64,000 nt of DNA from Agapanthus africanus (taxonomy: Eukaryota; Streptophyta; Magnoliopsida; Asparagales; Amaryllidaceae): contig JASDDO010000024.1 in the NCBI GenBank assembly GCA_030015575.1, positions 215,222,996 to 215,286,995 on the forward strand. Direction: 5' to 3'. The first letter of the stretch is position 1. Every line of letters begins with the position of its first letter. The notes beneath the pieces are model-generated. The model was not told the DNA's origin. It worked only from the letters and a program-made list of their open reading frames with translations, and searched no databases. Below are positions 35,331 through 47,596 of this stretch, in pieces. Position numbers and translations under genes: made by a program.

Positions 35331-37662
35331 TGTAAGTGTACGGCGGCGCCCCGGCCGTCAATCCGACGCCGGAATGCGGAAACGGTGAATAACTTAAATT
35401 TTGCGGACTTAGCAAAACGGCACCACCGCGCACTAAACACCCGGATCGTTACCATTAAACTAAGTCTAAGCTAACTAGAAGATGGGAAAGAGATATACCG
35501 ACGATCCAAGTCCTCCGGTCTTCATCTCCACTCCGATCTCCTCGTGGGATCTCCGTCCGTCTCCTCCTCGTCGCCGGAAGTGCACCACGTTGCCTACATC
35601 GTTTACGGGCTCCCACCTCAATGCCGAGGCAACTCGGGCACGAAGCCGGCTACTCGACGTGCCCAAGATTCGTTGTAGAATATGTAGTGAGCTTGTGTCT
35701 CTTTTGGGGTTCTTGGAGGTGCCACTTTGGTAGAGGGATGATACAAGAAATATATGGAGGAGCTTGGAGACTTTTGGTGCATGAAATGAACAACATTTCC
35801 CCACCTTAAATTTTGGACAGCCCCTCTCCCATACATGGCCGGCCAATACAAGTGAGGGAGGAGAATGAGAATGAGAGTGGAGTGAGTGAATGAAAAAGCC
35901 CTCCAATAATACCAATGGAGAGAGAAGACTATCATGCAAAAGGAAATGATTACCAAATCAAAACCCACACTCAACCACCTACCACCAACCTCATCATCAA
36001 CAACCATGATGAGATCCAAAGTCAAGCTATCATGAAAAAGGAAAGTCAAATGATGGGACAAGTATCATGACATGATAATATGCAAAGACCCCCTCCACAA
36101 ATGCTTATTTGCAACAATGCAAATAAGCCCTCCTCCACCAATCTTCGGCCAATGAACGGAACAATGGAAATTGGCCGAAACGGAAAGCAAACTGGCAACT
36201 CCATAAAACTGGTCCCGTAATAAATTACAGGAAAACCCCGATACTGTGCATACACACCCGCATCTGTATTTCGACCGAAATACAAATGCAGTGAGACAAA
36301 ATCTCCACTGTACTATATTAGGATCCGGCTTAAACCAAAGCCGGCCAGTAATATCCGTTCGATCCTGATCCGTGCAATACCGCACGTATCTGATCGAACC
36401 CTGCCATATATCCATACGGCCTATAGAACAAACTGTCCGATCCTGATCCGTGCAATACCGCACGTATCTGATCGGACCTTGCCATATCTCCATACGGCCT
36501 ATAGTACAATCTGTCCGATCCTTATCCGTGCAATACCGCACGTATCTGATCGGACCTTGCCATATCTCCATACGGCCTCTACAACCTTTCGCCCGAAAGC
36601 TGAGTAACTGAATGTGGGGGACTCTAAAGACTCGTCAATACTATGGCTGTGGATTTAACCACCAGCACGTCAGAGGTATAAGCCAATACGTGACGGGCCA
36701 CCAGCTATTGACCAAAAGGGACGTCGATGAGCGAACTCATCCTGACACCCTACTGAGCCTGTCAGTGACAATATCCGTGCAGTCCGGTCCGTTCGTCTAT
36801 GAGCATCGCATGGCGGGCCTAGGGGGTTGGTAAAAGTCAGACCCCCAAAAGCGGTACAAGTCGTGTCGGAGTGTAGCCCAGAACACCCTGAGATACTACT
36901 GGAATACCTACCAGTAAATCTCCTTGCCTCGGCCGAGGGCTTCGTGTAATGGCTCTCCTAGACACAGCACGACCTCACCCCCAATACCGGGAGAGACGAA
37001 CCCCTGAAGATACGCTCACTGCCTCCATGTGGCTCGGGACTGTACCCAACTAAAACCTGTTTGCACGACTCCTTTGAGCCGTGGTAGGGTAGTAATCAAA
37101 GTACAGTGGGAACTCACACGAGACAAATGACGATCCCCAGGTCGATGAACTAACCTGCACACATGTCACCAGGGAACTGCCATCTGACGTCTGGTATATG
37201 ACCAACTAGCATGTTCCCGGCGAGTCCTGTCCGGTGTACTCATAACCCAATGAGCACCTGTATACATCTTAGGTGATCCAACTGACACCAGTGGCTTGTG
37301 AGACCGGCCACCGCCCCTCGTCGGGGTCTCGACTGTATACACTAGTCTACTATGGAGTATCGATGCCCTGTCTCGAAACTCACACGACTAGGGACCATTT
37401 AAGGATATGCTTATAGACTACCAGCTCCCACGTATATGATCGCCCTCATACTGCTGGTGGTCAAGCATAGAATCCTAGGGGCTCTATCAACGTGTAATAG
37501 CGACGTGTCAGGTCACCTAAAACAGTACACGATGATAAAGGTAAACCTGATAGCATACTATCATCTCGAGTAAGACTGTCCTACCGGGATAGGTCCTCCC
37601 TCAATCACCGCAATCACGTACCTGTGATCCAATAATTGACTCTGAGGGCATTATCTCCAACA
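35331..37662 (-). mobile_element. Copia-type (Angela/Tork-like) solo LTR
   Basis: A 2332-bp insertion with perfect GAACT TSDs (35326-35330 and 37663-37667) sits in the element 3 LTR. On the minus strand it opens TGTTGGAGATAATGCCCTC, similar to the start of Angela-like Copia LTRs, and it ends CGTACACTTACA. There is no internal polyprotein, primer site or second LTR, so it is a solo LTR left by LTR-LTR recombination. At 2.3 kb it is long for a Copia LTR. Copia assignment rests on terminal similarity recalled from known elements. Confidence 0.75.
36367..36590 (+). repeat. Three-copy 78-bp tandem repeat within the solo LTR
   Basis: Units begin with GATCCGTGCAATACCGCACG at 36367 and 36445, and with TATCCGTGCAATACCGCACG at 36523. 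Each continues through TATCTGATCG..CC and CCATACGGCCT. The 78-bp period is a multiple of three, which explains the repetitive minus-strand open frame across it. Confidence 0.85.
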
Positions 37663-38511
37663 GAACTTGCCTGAACGGATCACACGACGGGGTGCACACG
37701 CTGTGTCCGATGTCGGGTAAACGTCGCAATGCACACACGGCACACGGGACAGATCCAGGTAAGGCAAGAAGGTAAGCACGCTGGCTGGGAACGTCCACAG
37801 GGTTGCCTGGATCGGCGGCAGGATCACGGCTCCGGCGATCACCGGAAACAAGAATTCAAGAAAAGAAAGAAGAAGAAGAAGAAGAAGAGAGAGAGAGATT
37901 GAGAGGAAGTGGGTTCCGGGTTGGTGCTCTGGGGTCAGGTGTCGACAAGAACAGAGGGGTGATGACGACAAGGTCGTGGGTTCGTCGACGGTGAGGTTTC
38001 ACGGTGAGGCAAGGGGTTGCGGTAGCTGCAGGGGTCGGGTTCTGTGCAGGGGAAGAGCTCGGGGTTGGCTTGGGGTGTTGGTGAGGAGGAGGGAAGGTAA
38101 TGGTGGTGGTGATGAGACCGACGAAGAAGATCGGCGGCGAGGGGAGACATGGGTGCAGGCGAGGGCGGAGTTGTGGGGTTTCTTGGTGTCGGGGGTGTGC
38201 AGGGAAAGCTCTGGGTGCAGGGAGGAAAAGAAGAGGTCGAGGTGAAGGGGATGGAGACACCGGAGGTCGGAGTGAGGAGAGGGTGAAGGCGGCTAGGGTT
38301 AGGATTGTTGGGTTCGCGAAAGGCGAGACGACATAATTTAAAGAAAAAGAGGAAGAAGGAAGGTGGGCGTAGTGGAGGGAGGGAGGTGACGGGATCCTCG
38401 CGAGGAACAGTGATCGCGAGAGGAGAGAGAGAGGGATAGAGAAAGAGAAAGGGATTCTGTTAAAAATTTTGATTTTTAAAAAAATTATTTTTAGTTATAA
38501 AGATTTTATAC

Positions 38512-38512
<1 letters not shown>

Positions 38513-38573
<61 letters not shown>
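38513..38573 (+). repeat. (TA)n microsatellite, about 30 units
   Basis: An uninterrupted TA run in the element 3 5' LTR. The homologous position in the 3' LTR (about 28525-28552) has only a short imperfect AT stretch, so expansion happened after integration. Confidence 0.95.
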
Positions 38574-38576
<3 letters not shown>

Positions 38577-39158
38577 CTGTTAGAATATATCAATATAATA
38601 TTAGTTAATTCTGAGTTTTTTTGGCTAATACAAAAATAGTCCAAAACACGCCCGAGTCGGGTTTAAAATTACGGTTTGAAAATACGGTTAATATACGTGT
38701 CAAGAAAAATCAAAATAGGATATCCGGGTAACGAAAATGCATACCCCCAAGAACGGATGCACGTAGCGTGCACGTAGCAATCCAAACGGGTCCGTTTCAC
38801 CAAACGGGACGAGAACAAGATGCGCGGATGCTACGACAGGGTTAGGGGTATCATGCAGGCCATGCTATATATATTTAAAATATTTAACTTGGTTATAATT
38901 GTATTATAAAAAAATGCAGATGCTCGATAATGCAAGTATGCAGTACATAAAAATGAAAGTGCACGGATCCACATAACAAGCCGGGATAAATGATAAACAG
39001 GAATCAAGACGGATTTCCAGCAAGCGGGTCGGGTCGGATGCAAATACAGATGTCAAATACACAATTCGCACCCAAAACACAGTAAATCAAGAAAATATCA
39101 TAAATCAAGAAATAATCAAAATAGAACTTGTATAAATGAACTAGGGTATTACAAAAAT

Positions 39159-40575
39159 AAAAAAAGTCGAAGAATTAAATACCGGCAGAGACTCAAAAGA
39201 GATAAGAAAGTTCCATACATCAAAGAAATATCCAAATACCAACAGAAAATTACTCCAGAAGTTTGAAGCAAATGACTCACCATTAGGCCGCGGAAGCGCG
39301 GCCGAGTCAGGTCGAGTCGCCGTGGATCCACGGCCTATTCAAGGGATTATAGTTCGAGAGTTTTCTGGAATCTTCAGCGTAACAAATTTAGTTGTGGGGG
39401 GTTTCTGTTACTGGTTTTGAGGCTATAAAAAGGACCGAGGGCTACATCATTTGGGATCCAATCTCTTTAAATAAAATCAAGAAAAGAGCCAACAAATATC
39501 TACATCAAATCCAAGATCAAATCCAAGATCAAAAGGGGTTCTAATATCAAGAATCTTCGATCTTGAGATCCAAGATCAAGAAATCCATCGAGAAATCAAC
39601 CAAGCGATCAATCAAGCAAGTCTCTTTTACGCGAAGCCAATCACCGTCAACGAGCAAGCGATCCAAGACAGGTCCATGATTCGAGGTGATCAAGCGACGT
39701 AATCGACGGAACATTTACTTCTTCGAGGCAGAGATCGAGAGCAATTCTTCTTCCTCTTGTAATCTAAACTCAAAGAAATGTATTGTGAAGTTGAGTAATA
39801 AATGTAGATCATCAGTTTTATCAATTCTCTTTCTTTAATTACCGCATTATGAATTCTTTCTCTATTCTTTCTTTTATTTTCATGATGCATGAGTAATTCT
39901 CCGCTTGATAGGATTTGTAGGATTAAGATAGATTAATGGGTGAGAAAATTCTATACTCGTTTTAAGTTTTATGAAGTTTATAAACTTTAGCAAAAGAATC
40001 GTCAACATCCTTATCGGGCGCGATATCAATTTCTTGATAATCTCGACCACGATTTGAGATAAAATTGACGATCTTTTTGTTAAGGGCTAGACATGAATGG
40101 AGATCAATGAAAAGATAAGGGTCAATAGAGGAGAAGCCCTTGTTTCTTCCAAAGAACCCTAATTCTCATTTATTGCCATCAATCTAGTTTTAAATCTATC
40201 AATAGATAAGAGGAGTCATCTTTATTAGTCATCCAGAGCTACTAAATCCAATCGAATCCTACAAGTCTTCTTCATATAAAATTTTCTTGATAATTCAATT
40301 AGATCTTGAACCATTTTCTTGATAATTCAATTAGATCTTGAAAATATTTTCTTGATTTTCTTGAAACTATTTTCTTGATTTTCTTGAAACTATCTTCTTG
40401 ATTTTATTGATTTTCTCTTTTCTATTTCTTTCAACCGATCTAAAGCAATAACTATAAAATTCCACGAATCTCAGAGGACGACCCGTACTCACTAAATGTT
40501 CGCTATACGTGAAACCGTTATTGATTGCGATTATTTTACTACTACTTTTTCCTTCACAAAATCACAGATCAATCA
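39159..40575 (+). repeat. 3' LTR of element 2, second part
   Basis: It resumes collinearity with the 5' LTR (compare 19225-20597) at AAAAAAAGTCGAAGAATTAA and runs to CAATCA at 40575. TATA box at 39424-39430. The palindromic box is mutated here (CCGCGGAAGCGCGG near 39288). Confidence 0.9.
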
Positions 40576-42767
40576 AGGGTGAATGATTACCCAAATCTCA
40601 AACTAACTGTTGCTAATGCGAAGCTAGCCTGCAGGAGCATACATGTGTTAACACCCTCCCTGTAGTTAAGCTAAATGACTTTGTAGGTGGTGGTGCCTAT
40701 TCATGGTTACAGTTGAGAAAGCATGAAACTAAGAAGAAAACCCGGCATTCATGACGTTTTTGTTTAAAGAAAGATGTTTAGTAAATACTTCGTACCCAAA
40801 GATATTATCCATCCCTGATAGATGAGGCTGCAAATGTAAATGTATGTCGACTTTTGACTGTAAGAGGAAATTGAGATAGTGGTGAAAGCGATGCAAACTG
40901 ATAGGCCCCCGGTCCGTTCCTCTTAGCCATTCACTAGAGTTCTTTCTTTTTGCCTTCGTCCAGTAGAAAGTGGAATTCACCTAGGTTTGCAAAACTTATG
41001 TTGCAGGTGAGTCACCACTTCAACAGGAGACCGAACAAGGCTTCTTTCGGCTGCTGAGGATCGCTTTGTGCCTGAATCTACTCACTACCTTTTTTTTAGC
41101 GTGAACGGATAAAGATAGGCCATCAAAGAGCTCGGTACCAAACAGGCACAGTTAAGGAATCGTGCACTCAAAGGAACATGTCAACGATGAGTTTCTAACA
41201 TTCACTCTCGAGCGGGGAGTGAGTTCAAGACCAAAGAAAAGAAAGCCAGAGCATCTCTTCCTTTTCGCCTTGCCTCGAGGGTCCGTGGGCACAGTTTTTC
41301 AAGGCTCGTATTCAGATACTCCACCTAAAGAAAAGGTGGAAAAAGGCTATACCATAAACAAAAGTCAGAAATAAGAATAGAAAGAACCATAGCCATAAGA
41401 ACAAAGGAACTGTACATTCAGTGTTGTGTAACAAACAAAAGACAGAGATATAGTCCTATCTAAGCTTGTCAGGATCAAAGACGTTGGGATTAGATTAGCA
41501 GACTATGGATAGGGAAAGACGTCGAGAAAAGTCTCTGTTATCTGGCTCCTTCCACGAAAGACGACTAGGATCAAATGGTTTACAATAATTCTAAGAAAGA
41601 AGAAGATCGAGACCATTCTTTTTGAGACAAAAAAGCTTGACTTCTATCGGGTCAGCGTCGAGGAGAGTACACCAACTAGTTGGCTATGTAAAAAGAGAGT
41701 GGGCTATAGGGGCATTTTATGACCTAGAATCACGAAGATGTCGACTTTGCGCTATGCCATATGATCTCAGGATTGCTTCGATTCCTTGACGTTGTGTGGG
41801 AGAACCCAACCAAGAAATCGGTGGTTCATCAGAGGATGAAATTTGAGAGAAAAAGAAAGAAGAGTGAGAAAGCTAACCTACCCTTCCATTCGCAGAATCT
41901 GACCTCCGTCCAAGAATTCGGGCTTCTACGCGAGGAATGTGCTTTCTGACATCGAGTTTCAGCTATGCCAAGAGATTACTACTTTGATACGATCGGTTCC
42001 ATTAGTCATTCTTCAGGAGAAGTCCCGAAACTTAACTAGTCTATTGATAGGATCATTGCTAACCCATTGGCTTCATAGAGATCGGATAGCGCATAAGAGG
42101 GAATTTCATGAATGATAAGATTCTCTTTCTACACTCTAGACATATCCCGTGCCTCTTCCTTCCCTTTCTTTCACTTCACCTTATCGGCTTAGCGGGCTAT
42201 CTCATCTCGGCAAAGCGTAGGAACACCAAATACAGGGGCATATACTTAATAGTATGGGATGGGTGAGCTGCTAATCTAATACAGGTCCCTGACCATAGTG
42301 ACTAAGGTGGATGCTAGGCCACCAGATGGTAAATTCGTCAAGCAACTATTTCCTTGTCAACAGGAGCTTTCCCTTTCTCGAGTTTGTTAATTGAAGGGAA
42401 TTCCATGAATCCGGGCTGATCAGTCGGCGAGTTCATGCCAGGATAAGGAGCAAGACGATGAATATCCATGCAAGGACTAAGAAGACATAGCTAAAGGTCA
42501 TGAGCTACAGGCTGGAATAAGGTGATCTAACCATCTAACCCTTCTATCGTCCACTCGTCAAAGAGAGTCAGGAGGAGGGTTTTATGCTGGAAATGAGTAG
42601 TCCCAGTAGTAGTGGAATAGCCCGATTGCCTACCTCTAGCGGAAGCAAGCTCTGTATATCGCAATTATTGGCAGATGATATCGATCGCACATTGGCAGTC
42701 TAGAAACCAGCAAGAAAACAGATTATATGCAAGGCTTTGAAATATAGCACGCGAAATGAAAACCAAT

Positions 42768-42935
42768 TTCGCGCTAGCACAAGTTTCTAAGGTTTCTTGC
42801 TGGAATTTCTCATTTCCCTAGGCGTCGATTTGTAGAAAAATCTTATCTCATATAGCAATCAAGGGATGAGCGCGCTAGCGCGAAAGCCGTTGCGCGCTAG
42901 TGCAAGTTTATATATAAGGTTTCTTGCTGCAAAAG
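42768..42935 (+). repeat. GCGCTAG-type dispersed repeat pair
   Basis: TTCGCGCTAGCACAAGTTTC...GGTTTCTTGCTG (about 42768-42803) recurs as GCGCGCTAGTGCAAGTTTA...GGTTTCTTGCTG (about 42892-42931). The second copy is preceded by a sequence at 42875-42896 that is the exact reverse complement of 17188-17209. Confidence 0.6.
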
Positions 42936-43062
42936 TCATAGAAAACAGAAGTTTCCACTGCCCCCCTTGAGGAAAGTCTTCTTAGTTTTCGTATAAGGGC
43001 AAGTCTTTCTTTAGCATTGAGAAAAAAGTCTCTTTGCTATCGAAATAGAGAAAAGCATCCGA

Positions 43063-43370
43063 TGTGGAAGTTTGACTTCGATGGTGTCGTCAACGAGCAC
43101 GGGACTTCGAATTTCCGCAGGGATTCCATCGCCTCAGTACACTTTGATTAACAACATGGCTGAAGCTTGCATCTTGGGACTAAAAATAGCTACGTCAGGA
43201 CTACTCGACTCCAAGTATTTGGTCCTCATCATAAGCCAAATCAAAAGAAGACACGAGCTCATTCCCTATTTCGAGTATCTTGAGAAACTCACTGAGAAGT
43301 TTGAGACGCTGCTAAGCCCTACCAGTCCAAAAACTCTTATTCTGACGCCACTGACGCGGCATGGATGAAA
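43063..43370 (+). pseudogene. Tat-type retrotransposon RNase H relic
   Basis: The frame starts WKFDFDG near 43065 and, after a frame change, continues with NNMAEACILGLKIATSGL, YLVLIISQIKRRHELIPY and EYLEKLTEKFE. These match the additional RNase H domain carried by Tat-lineage Ty3/gypsy elements, where NNMAEYEACILGL and LIPYxxYLxKL are hallmark motifs. Only about 100 codons remain, with small deletions. Such nuclear retroelement pieces are common in plant mitochondrial DNA, so it may have arrived before the nuclear transfer. Confidence 0.7.
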
Positions 43371-44649
43371 GTCTCAGAAGGGGTCGTGGAAGTCAGTAAA
43401 GGGCCAGCATATTGTCTTCAAATAGCCCGCCATCTCTTGTGTCATTCCTCAGAGAACACGTCTAGCATTTCTCAACCGAGCTACGATTTCCGAAGACTCT
43501 CATAGAAAGACCCTGGTATCGCGAAGTCGTTTTTTTCCGAGTGAAGGAAGAAGAGCGGCAAGGGGCTTGCGGTGGTCTTTGCAGCCGATCGAGAGAATGG
43601 ATCCGGGAATTTTGTCAAAATCCTATCCTAGAAAACTCGCTTCGACAGTTGTGATTGCTCTTTGAGGAAAGTGCCTGGAATACCATATTTAAGAGAGAAA
43701 GTTCATTGCCGAAAGTAATCCAAGGCTCTCAGGCAGAAGAGGAATCGGATATTCTTCTTATTGCTGTCCTTTTTGGAGTATGAGGGACCACCTTGGATGG
43801 AAGGGATGCCCTGTAAAATTCTCCTTCGGGACCTTCGCGAAGGCTCCTCCGCTCTCAGTTTAGTTTTTCTTAGTTGTTTAAGAATAGCTTTCAGTATCCG
43901 TTCACTCGTGAAGGCTCCTTCTCACTCTCACTCTTAGTTTCATCGTCTTAGTGGTTTTGTTCAACAACTCAAACCTATAAGGAAAGGAAGCTCTGTATAC
44001 TTATGAGCATTGTTACCACTTAGGCAAGGTTAGTCACTTTTTCTTTTCACTACTAGCTCACACTAAGGGGCTTCGCTCCATTCTTGAGGAACTCCGCAAC
44101 ATTTCAGGAATGGATTTACCCTTCACTTCGTTCACTATAGTAATAAGTGCTTATCGATATTACTTGCTCTGTTCGCTCGCAAAGGGATCTCCACTCTCTC
44201 ACTTAGTTTACTTACTGAAAGTGTCAGTTGTTCTTGAAAAATAAAACTACTCGACTAAAGCTCAACTATCCAACCAAGGATGGGAGATTAATGGCGTTAC
44301 ATGCAAAGGTTGCTTGCACCTACTGAGAGGAGGAGTGCTTACCCACGGGTCACAAATGAGATCAAGAGAAAACAAACTACTAACAGAGCACCTCAACCCA
44401 TGGCATATGACTTTATTTCCCAAGCATACCGCATTCCATGCACGCGAGAATCCCTTTTGGGTCCCAAACAAAAGACGAACTTAAACGGAATCATTCGAGA
44501 CCATAGATACCCCTAATTAGTATATAACTTCATCAGCTCTTTACTTCATGCACGGGTCGAAGTTTCCTCACGCCGAGGCTACCATCCTTTGCTAAGAAAG
44601 TCTCATAGAGAGGTTACATCCGAAGAAATATAAGTAGAACTGATATCTC

Positions 44650-46398
44650 TCTCAACTCTACTCTATTTATTGAGGGAAGTTAGAGAAAATGAGGCTGGTT
44701 CTCACGGCTCTCATTGGCCAACCATTCTGGAGCCTGCTTGCCATCTCTGCAAATGTGTGATATCTTGACTTCAGTAAGTTCCTGAATCATAAGGCGTGAA
44801 TCCATAAAGATGCAATCCATAGCCGATCTTTTACGCCGCAAAAGAGCATTGATGACAAACATAGATAGAGTCTCCTTCAATCCAAATCTTAGCATTGATA
44901 GATAGCGCAGCGCCCAAAGACCACGAGTCTCAACTTCAGTCACACCATAGCCATGGAAAGAAAATTCCCCTGTAGCAACAAGTCTAAATATGTGCTTTTC
45001 TAATCGTGAAATCGGTCAAATGACCAGTCAAAGTTTCATTTCATCCAACTGGTAGGGACTACTTAAACCAACTTAGGCTCATAAGGCTGGCTATATACTG
45101 ATTTGAAAGCCCAGCTCGCCCATAACCGCTCATCTGCATGGGAAATTTGATCATCCTCACCAAGTGAGAACATCTCCACAGTCTTTGCAACCTCTGTAAC
45201 ATTGTCTTCTACCCTATAAGATGAATCTCTTCCTGCTTTTATACAACAGCAACCAACTAGCATAGACAATAAAACCTTGCCGGAACTCTTTCACCGTCGA
45301 CTTCACCCGAGAGAATCTTCCACCATTCAGATAGGTTGCAACTAAGTTCCAGCCTCTTCCAAACACACGCCTATAGTTTTCTTGAGAGAACGGGAAGCTG
45401 CAAAGAAGATGAGCCAAGTCCTCCACCTAACCATCGCATCTTGGACAAAGCACATAAACATTGTGATCTTTCTATCCGCTGTTTGCACTCCCCAATCTTC
45501 TATATCCACATTCTAAGGAGTGGTCTTTAGCCTCCAAATCCAGTTCCACCCTATCCCCACATCTGGATTAGACTCTGGCTAGTCTTTGCTTATTAAGAAA
45601 GAAGATAAGGCTCTCACAGAGAGCTTAGAAAAATGCATTTTCCATTCCAGTAGAGTTTATCTTGAACATCACCTCGAGGATGGCTCTGACCTGCTGCTGA
45701 ACTTATTAAAAAAAGAGATTTGCAATCCTATTAAGATCCCACTACTTGTGCTCATTCAAAAGATCTGCTACTAAAGTAGTGTGGTCACAGGCTTCCGCCT
45801 TTATCATAGTTGCACTATGACTAAGAAGAGAAGAGGAGGAGTAGTGAGCCAAGGGTCTGTAAGCACTCTAATATTTGAGCCATTGCCCACTGCCCACCTC
45901 GTACTACCTCCGCACCTTTGCAAACCGAATGCCAAGCCCAAGAGCAGCCTGGTCTCATCTCTTATAAAAGTTCCAAACTGAGGGATTGCCTCACCTATCC
46001 TTCTGAAGTACTACTTAAGCTAAAACACTGTCTTGACACTGCATAGCCCGAACCAGATCTTTGCTCATGAAATCCGTGTGCAGGGGGCGTCTCATTCCTA
46101 GTCAACCTCTCTTTCTGCCAGCACAAATTTGATTCCAGCCAGCTCCTTCCAACACCATCCTTACCCCATAATCAAGCTCGGAAATCACCTTCAAGCTTAT
46201 TTAGCACGGAAGCCCGCCCACTAGAAGCATGTAACCCACCAGAGACTGAAGCACAAATCTAAGGAGGGTGACGCGCCCAGCAAAGGACAGAGACGCAAGC
46301 GCCTTCCATCCTTCTTCCTCACTCTATCGAGTACAGGATTCAAGTATTTCACCGGGATCCTTTTCCCATCCAGAAGAAGGCCTAGATCTTTCATGGGC
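44650..46398 (-). pseudogene. LINE (L1-type) ORF2 C-terminal relic
   Basis: Reading the minus strand from 46398: the end of the reverse transcriptase domain (LSFAGRVTLL, RVRKKMEGW), then WAVGNGSNIRVLTDPWL near 45850, then the zinc-finger region (WNWIWRLKTTP, CPRCDG, VEDLAHLLCSFPFS near 45410), then an RNase H region (ETRGLWALRYLSMLRFG, MDSRLMIQELTEV, about 44943-44690). This is the usual order of plant L1 ORF2 C-termini. Multiple stops and frame changes interrupt it. The 5' truncation point abuts psbC at 46398/46399. No poly(A) tail or TSD was recognised. Confidence 0.75.
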
Positions 46399-47413
<1,015 letters not shown>

Positions 47414-47524
47414 TTATATATAGGTCATTCGGAAAGGGCTCCATATAGTTCTATTTTAAGGCATAACGTTGTGGTTGTTCCTTCGACTGACCGAGAAAAA
47501 AGACGTTCCAGAGGCATCTTCCAT

Positions 47525-47596
47525 TCATTTGTATTTTGGTTTTTCCGCACCATATTGAGATCTGCCACTTCTTCGATCCAGAATTCCCAGCAAATC
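47525..47596 (-). pseudogene. rps12: Mitochondrial rps12, 3' end (severed by element 4)
   Basis: The minus strand encodes the C-terminus of mitochondrial ribosomal protein S12 ([18 protein letters not shown], stop at 47525-47527). It is the direct continuation of the part at 58119-58427. The TSD AAATC (47592-47596 and 58114-58118) lies within a codon pair of the gene. Downstream 47414-47524 is presumably the native 3' flank, reaching the psbD fragment. Confidence 0.88.

Larger units (their letters stand above)
26215..39153 (-). mobile_element. Element 3: decayed Tekay-like chromovirus (Ty3/gypsy), nested in element 2
   Basis: On the plus strand it reads TGTCACACC...GGTATTACA, flanked by AAAGT (26210-26214) and AAAAT (39154-39158), one mismatch apart. 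The coding strand is minus. The 5' LTR is 33846-39153 (itself split by a Copia solo LTR), the primer site is near 33822, gag-pol runs 33617-29188, and the 3' LTR is 26215-29118. Long LTRs near 2.9 kb, a C-terminal chromodomain and a gag with two CCHC knuckles place it near the Tekay/Del chromoviruses by family knowledge. It is closely related to element 4 but older. Confidence 0.92.
33846..39153 (-). repeat. 5' LTR of element 3, split by a solo LTR
   Basis: Plus-strand ends are TGTCACGCC and GGTATTACA. Removing 35331-37662 and one GAACT copy leaves about 2971 bp, close to the 2904-bp partner; most of the excess is the long TA run at 38513-38573. Direct repeats seen in the partner are also present (about 34460-34600 and 34910-35170). 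Confidence 0.9.
18943..40575 (+). mobile_element. Element 2: gag-protease-only Athila-like element, split by element 3
   Basis: It starts TGTTCAGTCG at 18943 and ends CAATCA at 40575, with perfect AGGGT TSDs at 18938-18942 and 40576-40580. The 3' LTR is interrupted at 26214/39154 by element 3; its own length is about 8.7 kb. It resembles element 1 in LTR ends, tRNA-Asp type primer site, gag-protease, G-rich 3' block and lack of reverse transcriptase or integrase. The LTRs have diverged too far for the two to be copies of one family. It is therefore a second, related non-autonomous family. Confidence 0.9.
40581..44640. other. Unassigned organelle-like DNA
   Basis: It resumes after the element 2 TSD. 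Apart from the RNase H relic at 43063-43370 and the GCGCTAG repeats near 42768-42935, no gene was recognised. The open frames at 40729-40980 and 41162-41374 have no recognisable domain. A 19-bp word, ATAGCTTTCAGTATCCGTT (43884-43902), recurs exactly at 60222-60240, typical of small dispersed repeats in plant mitochondrial DNA. Confidence 0.4.

Noticed and set aside
36065..36571. 168-residue minus-strand frame with repeated WQGPIRYVRYCTD motifs
   Set aside because: The peptide repeat is simply the 78-bp DNA repeat, whose period is divisible by three. It is part of a solo LTR.
40729..40980. 83-residue minus-strand frame resembling a Copia or PPR fragment
   Set aside because: No ordered set of family motifs was found; similarity was too weak to call.
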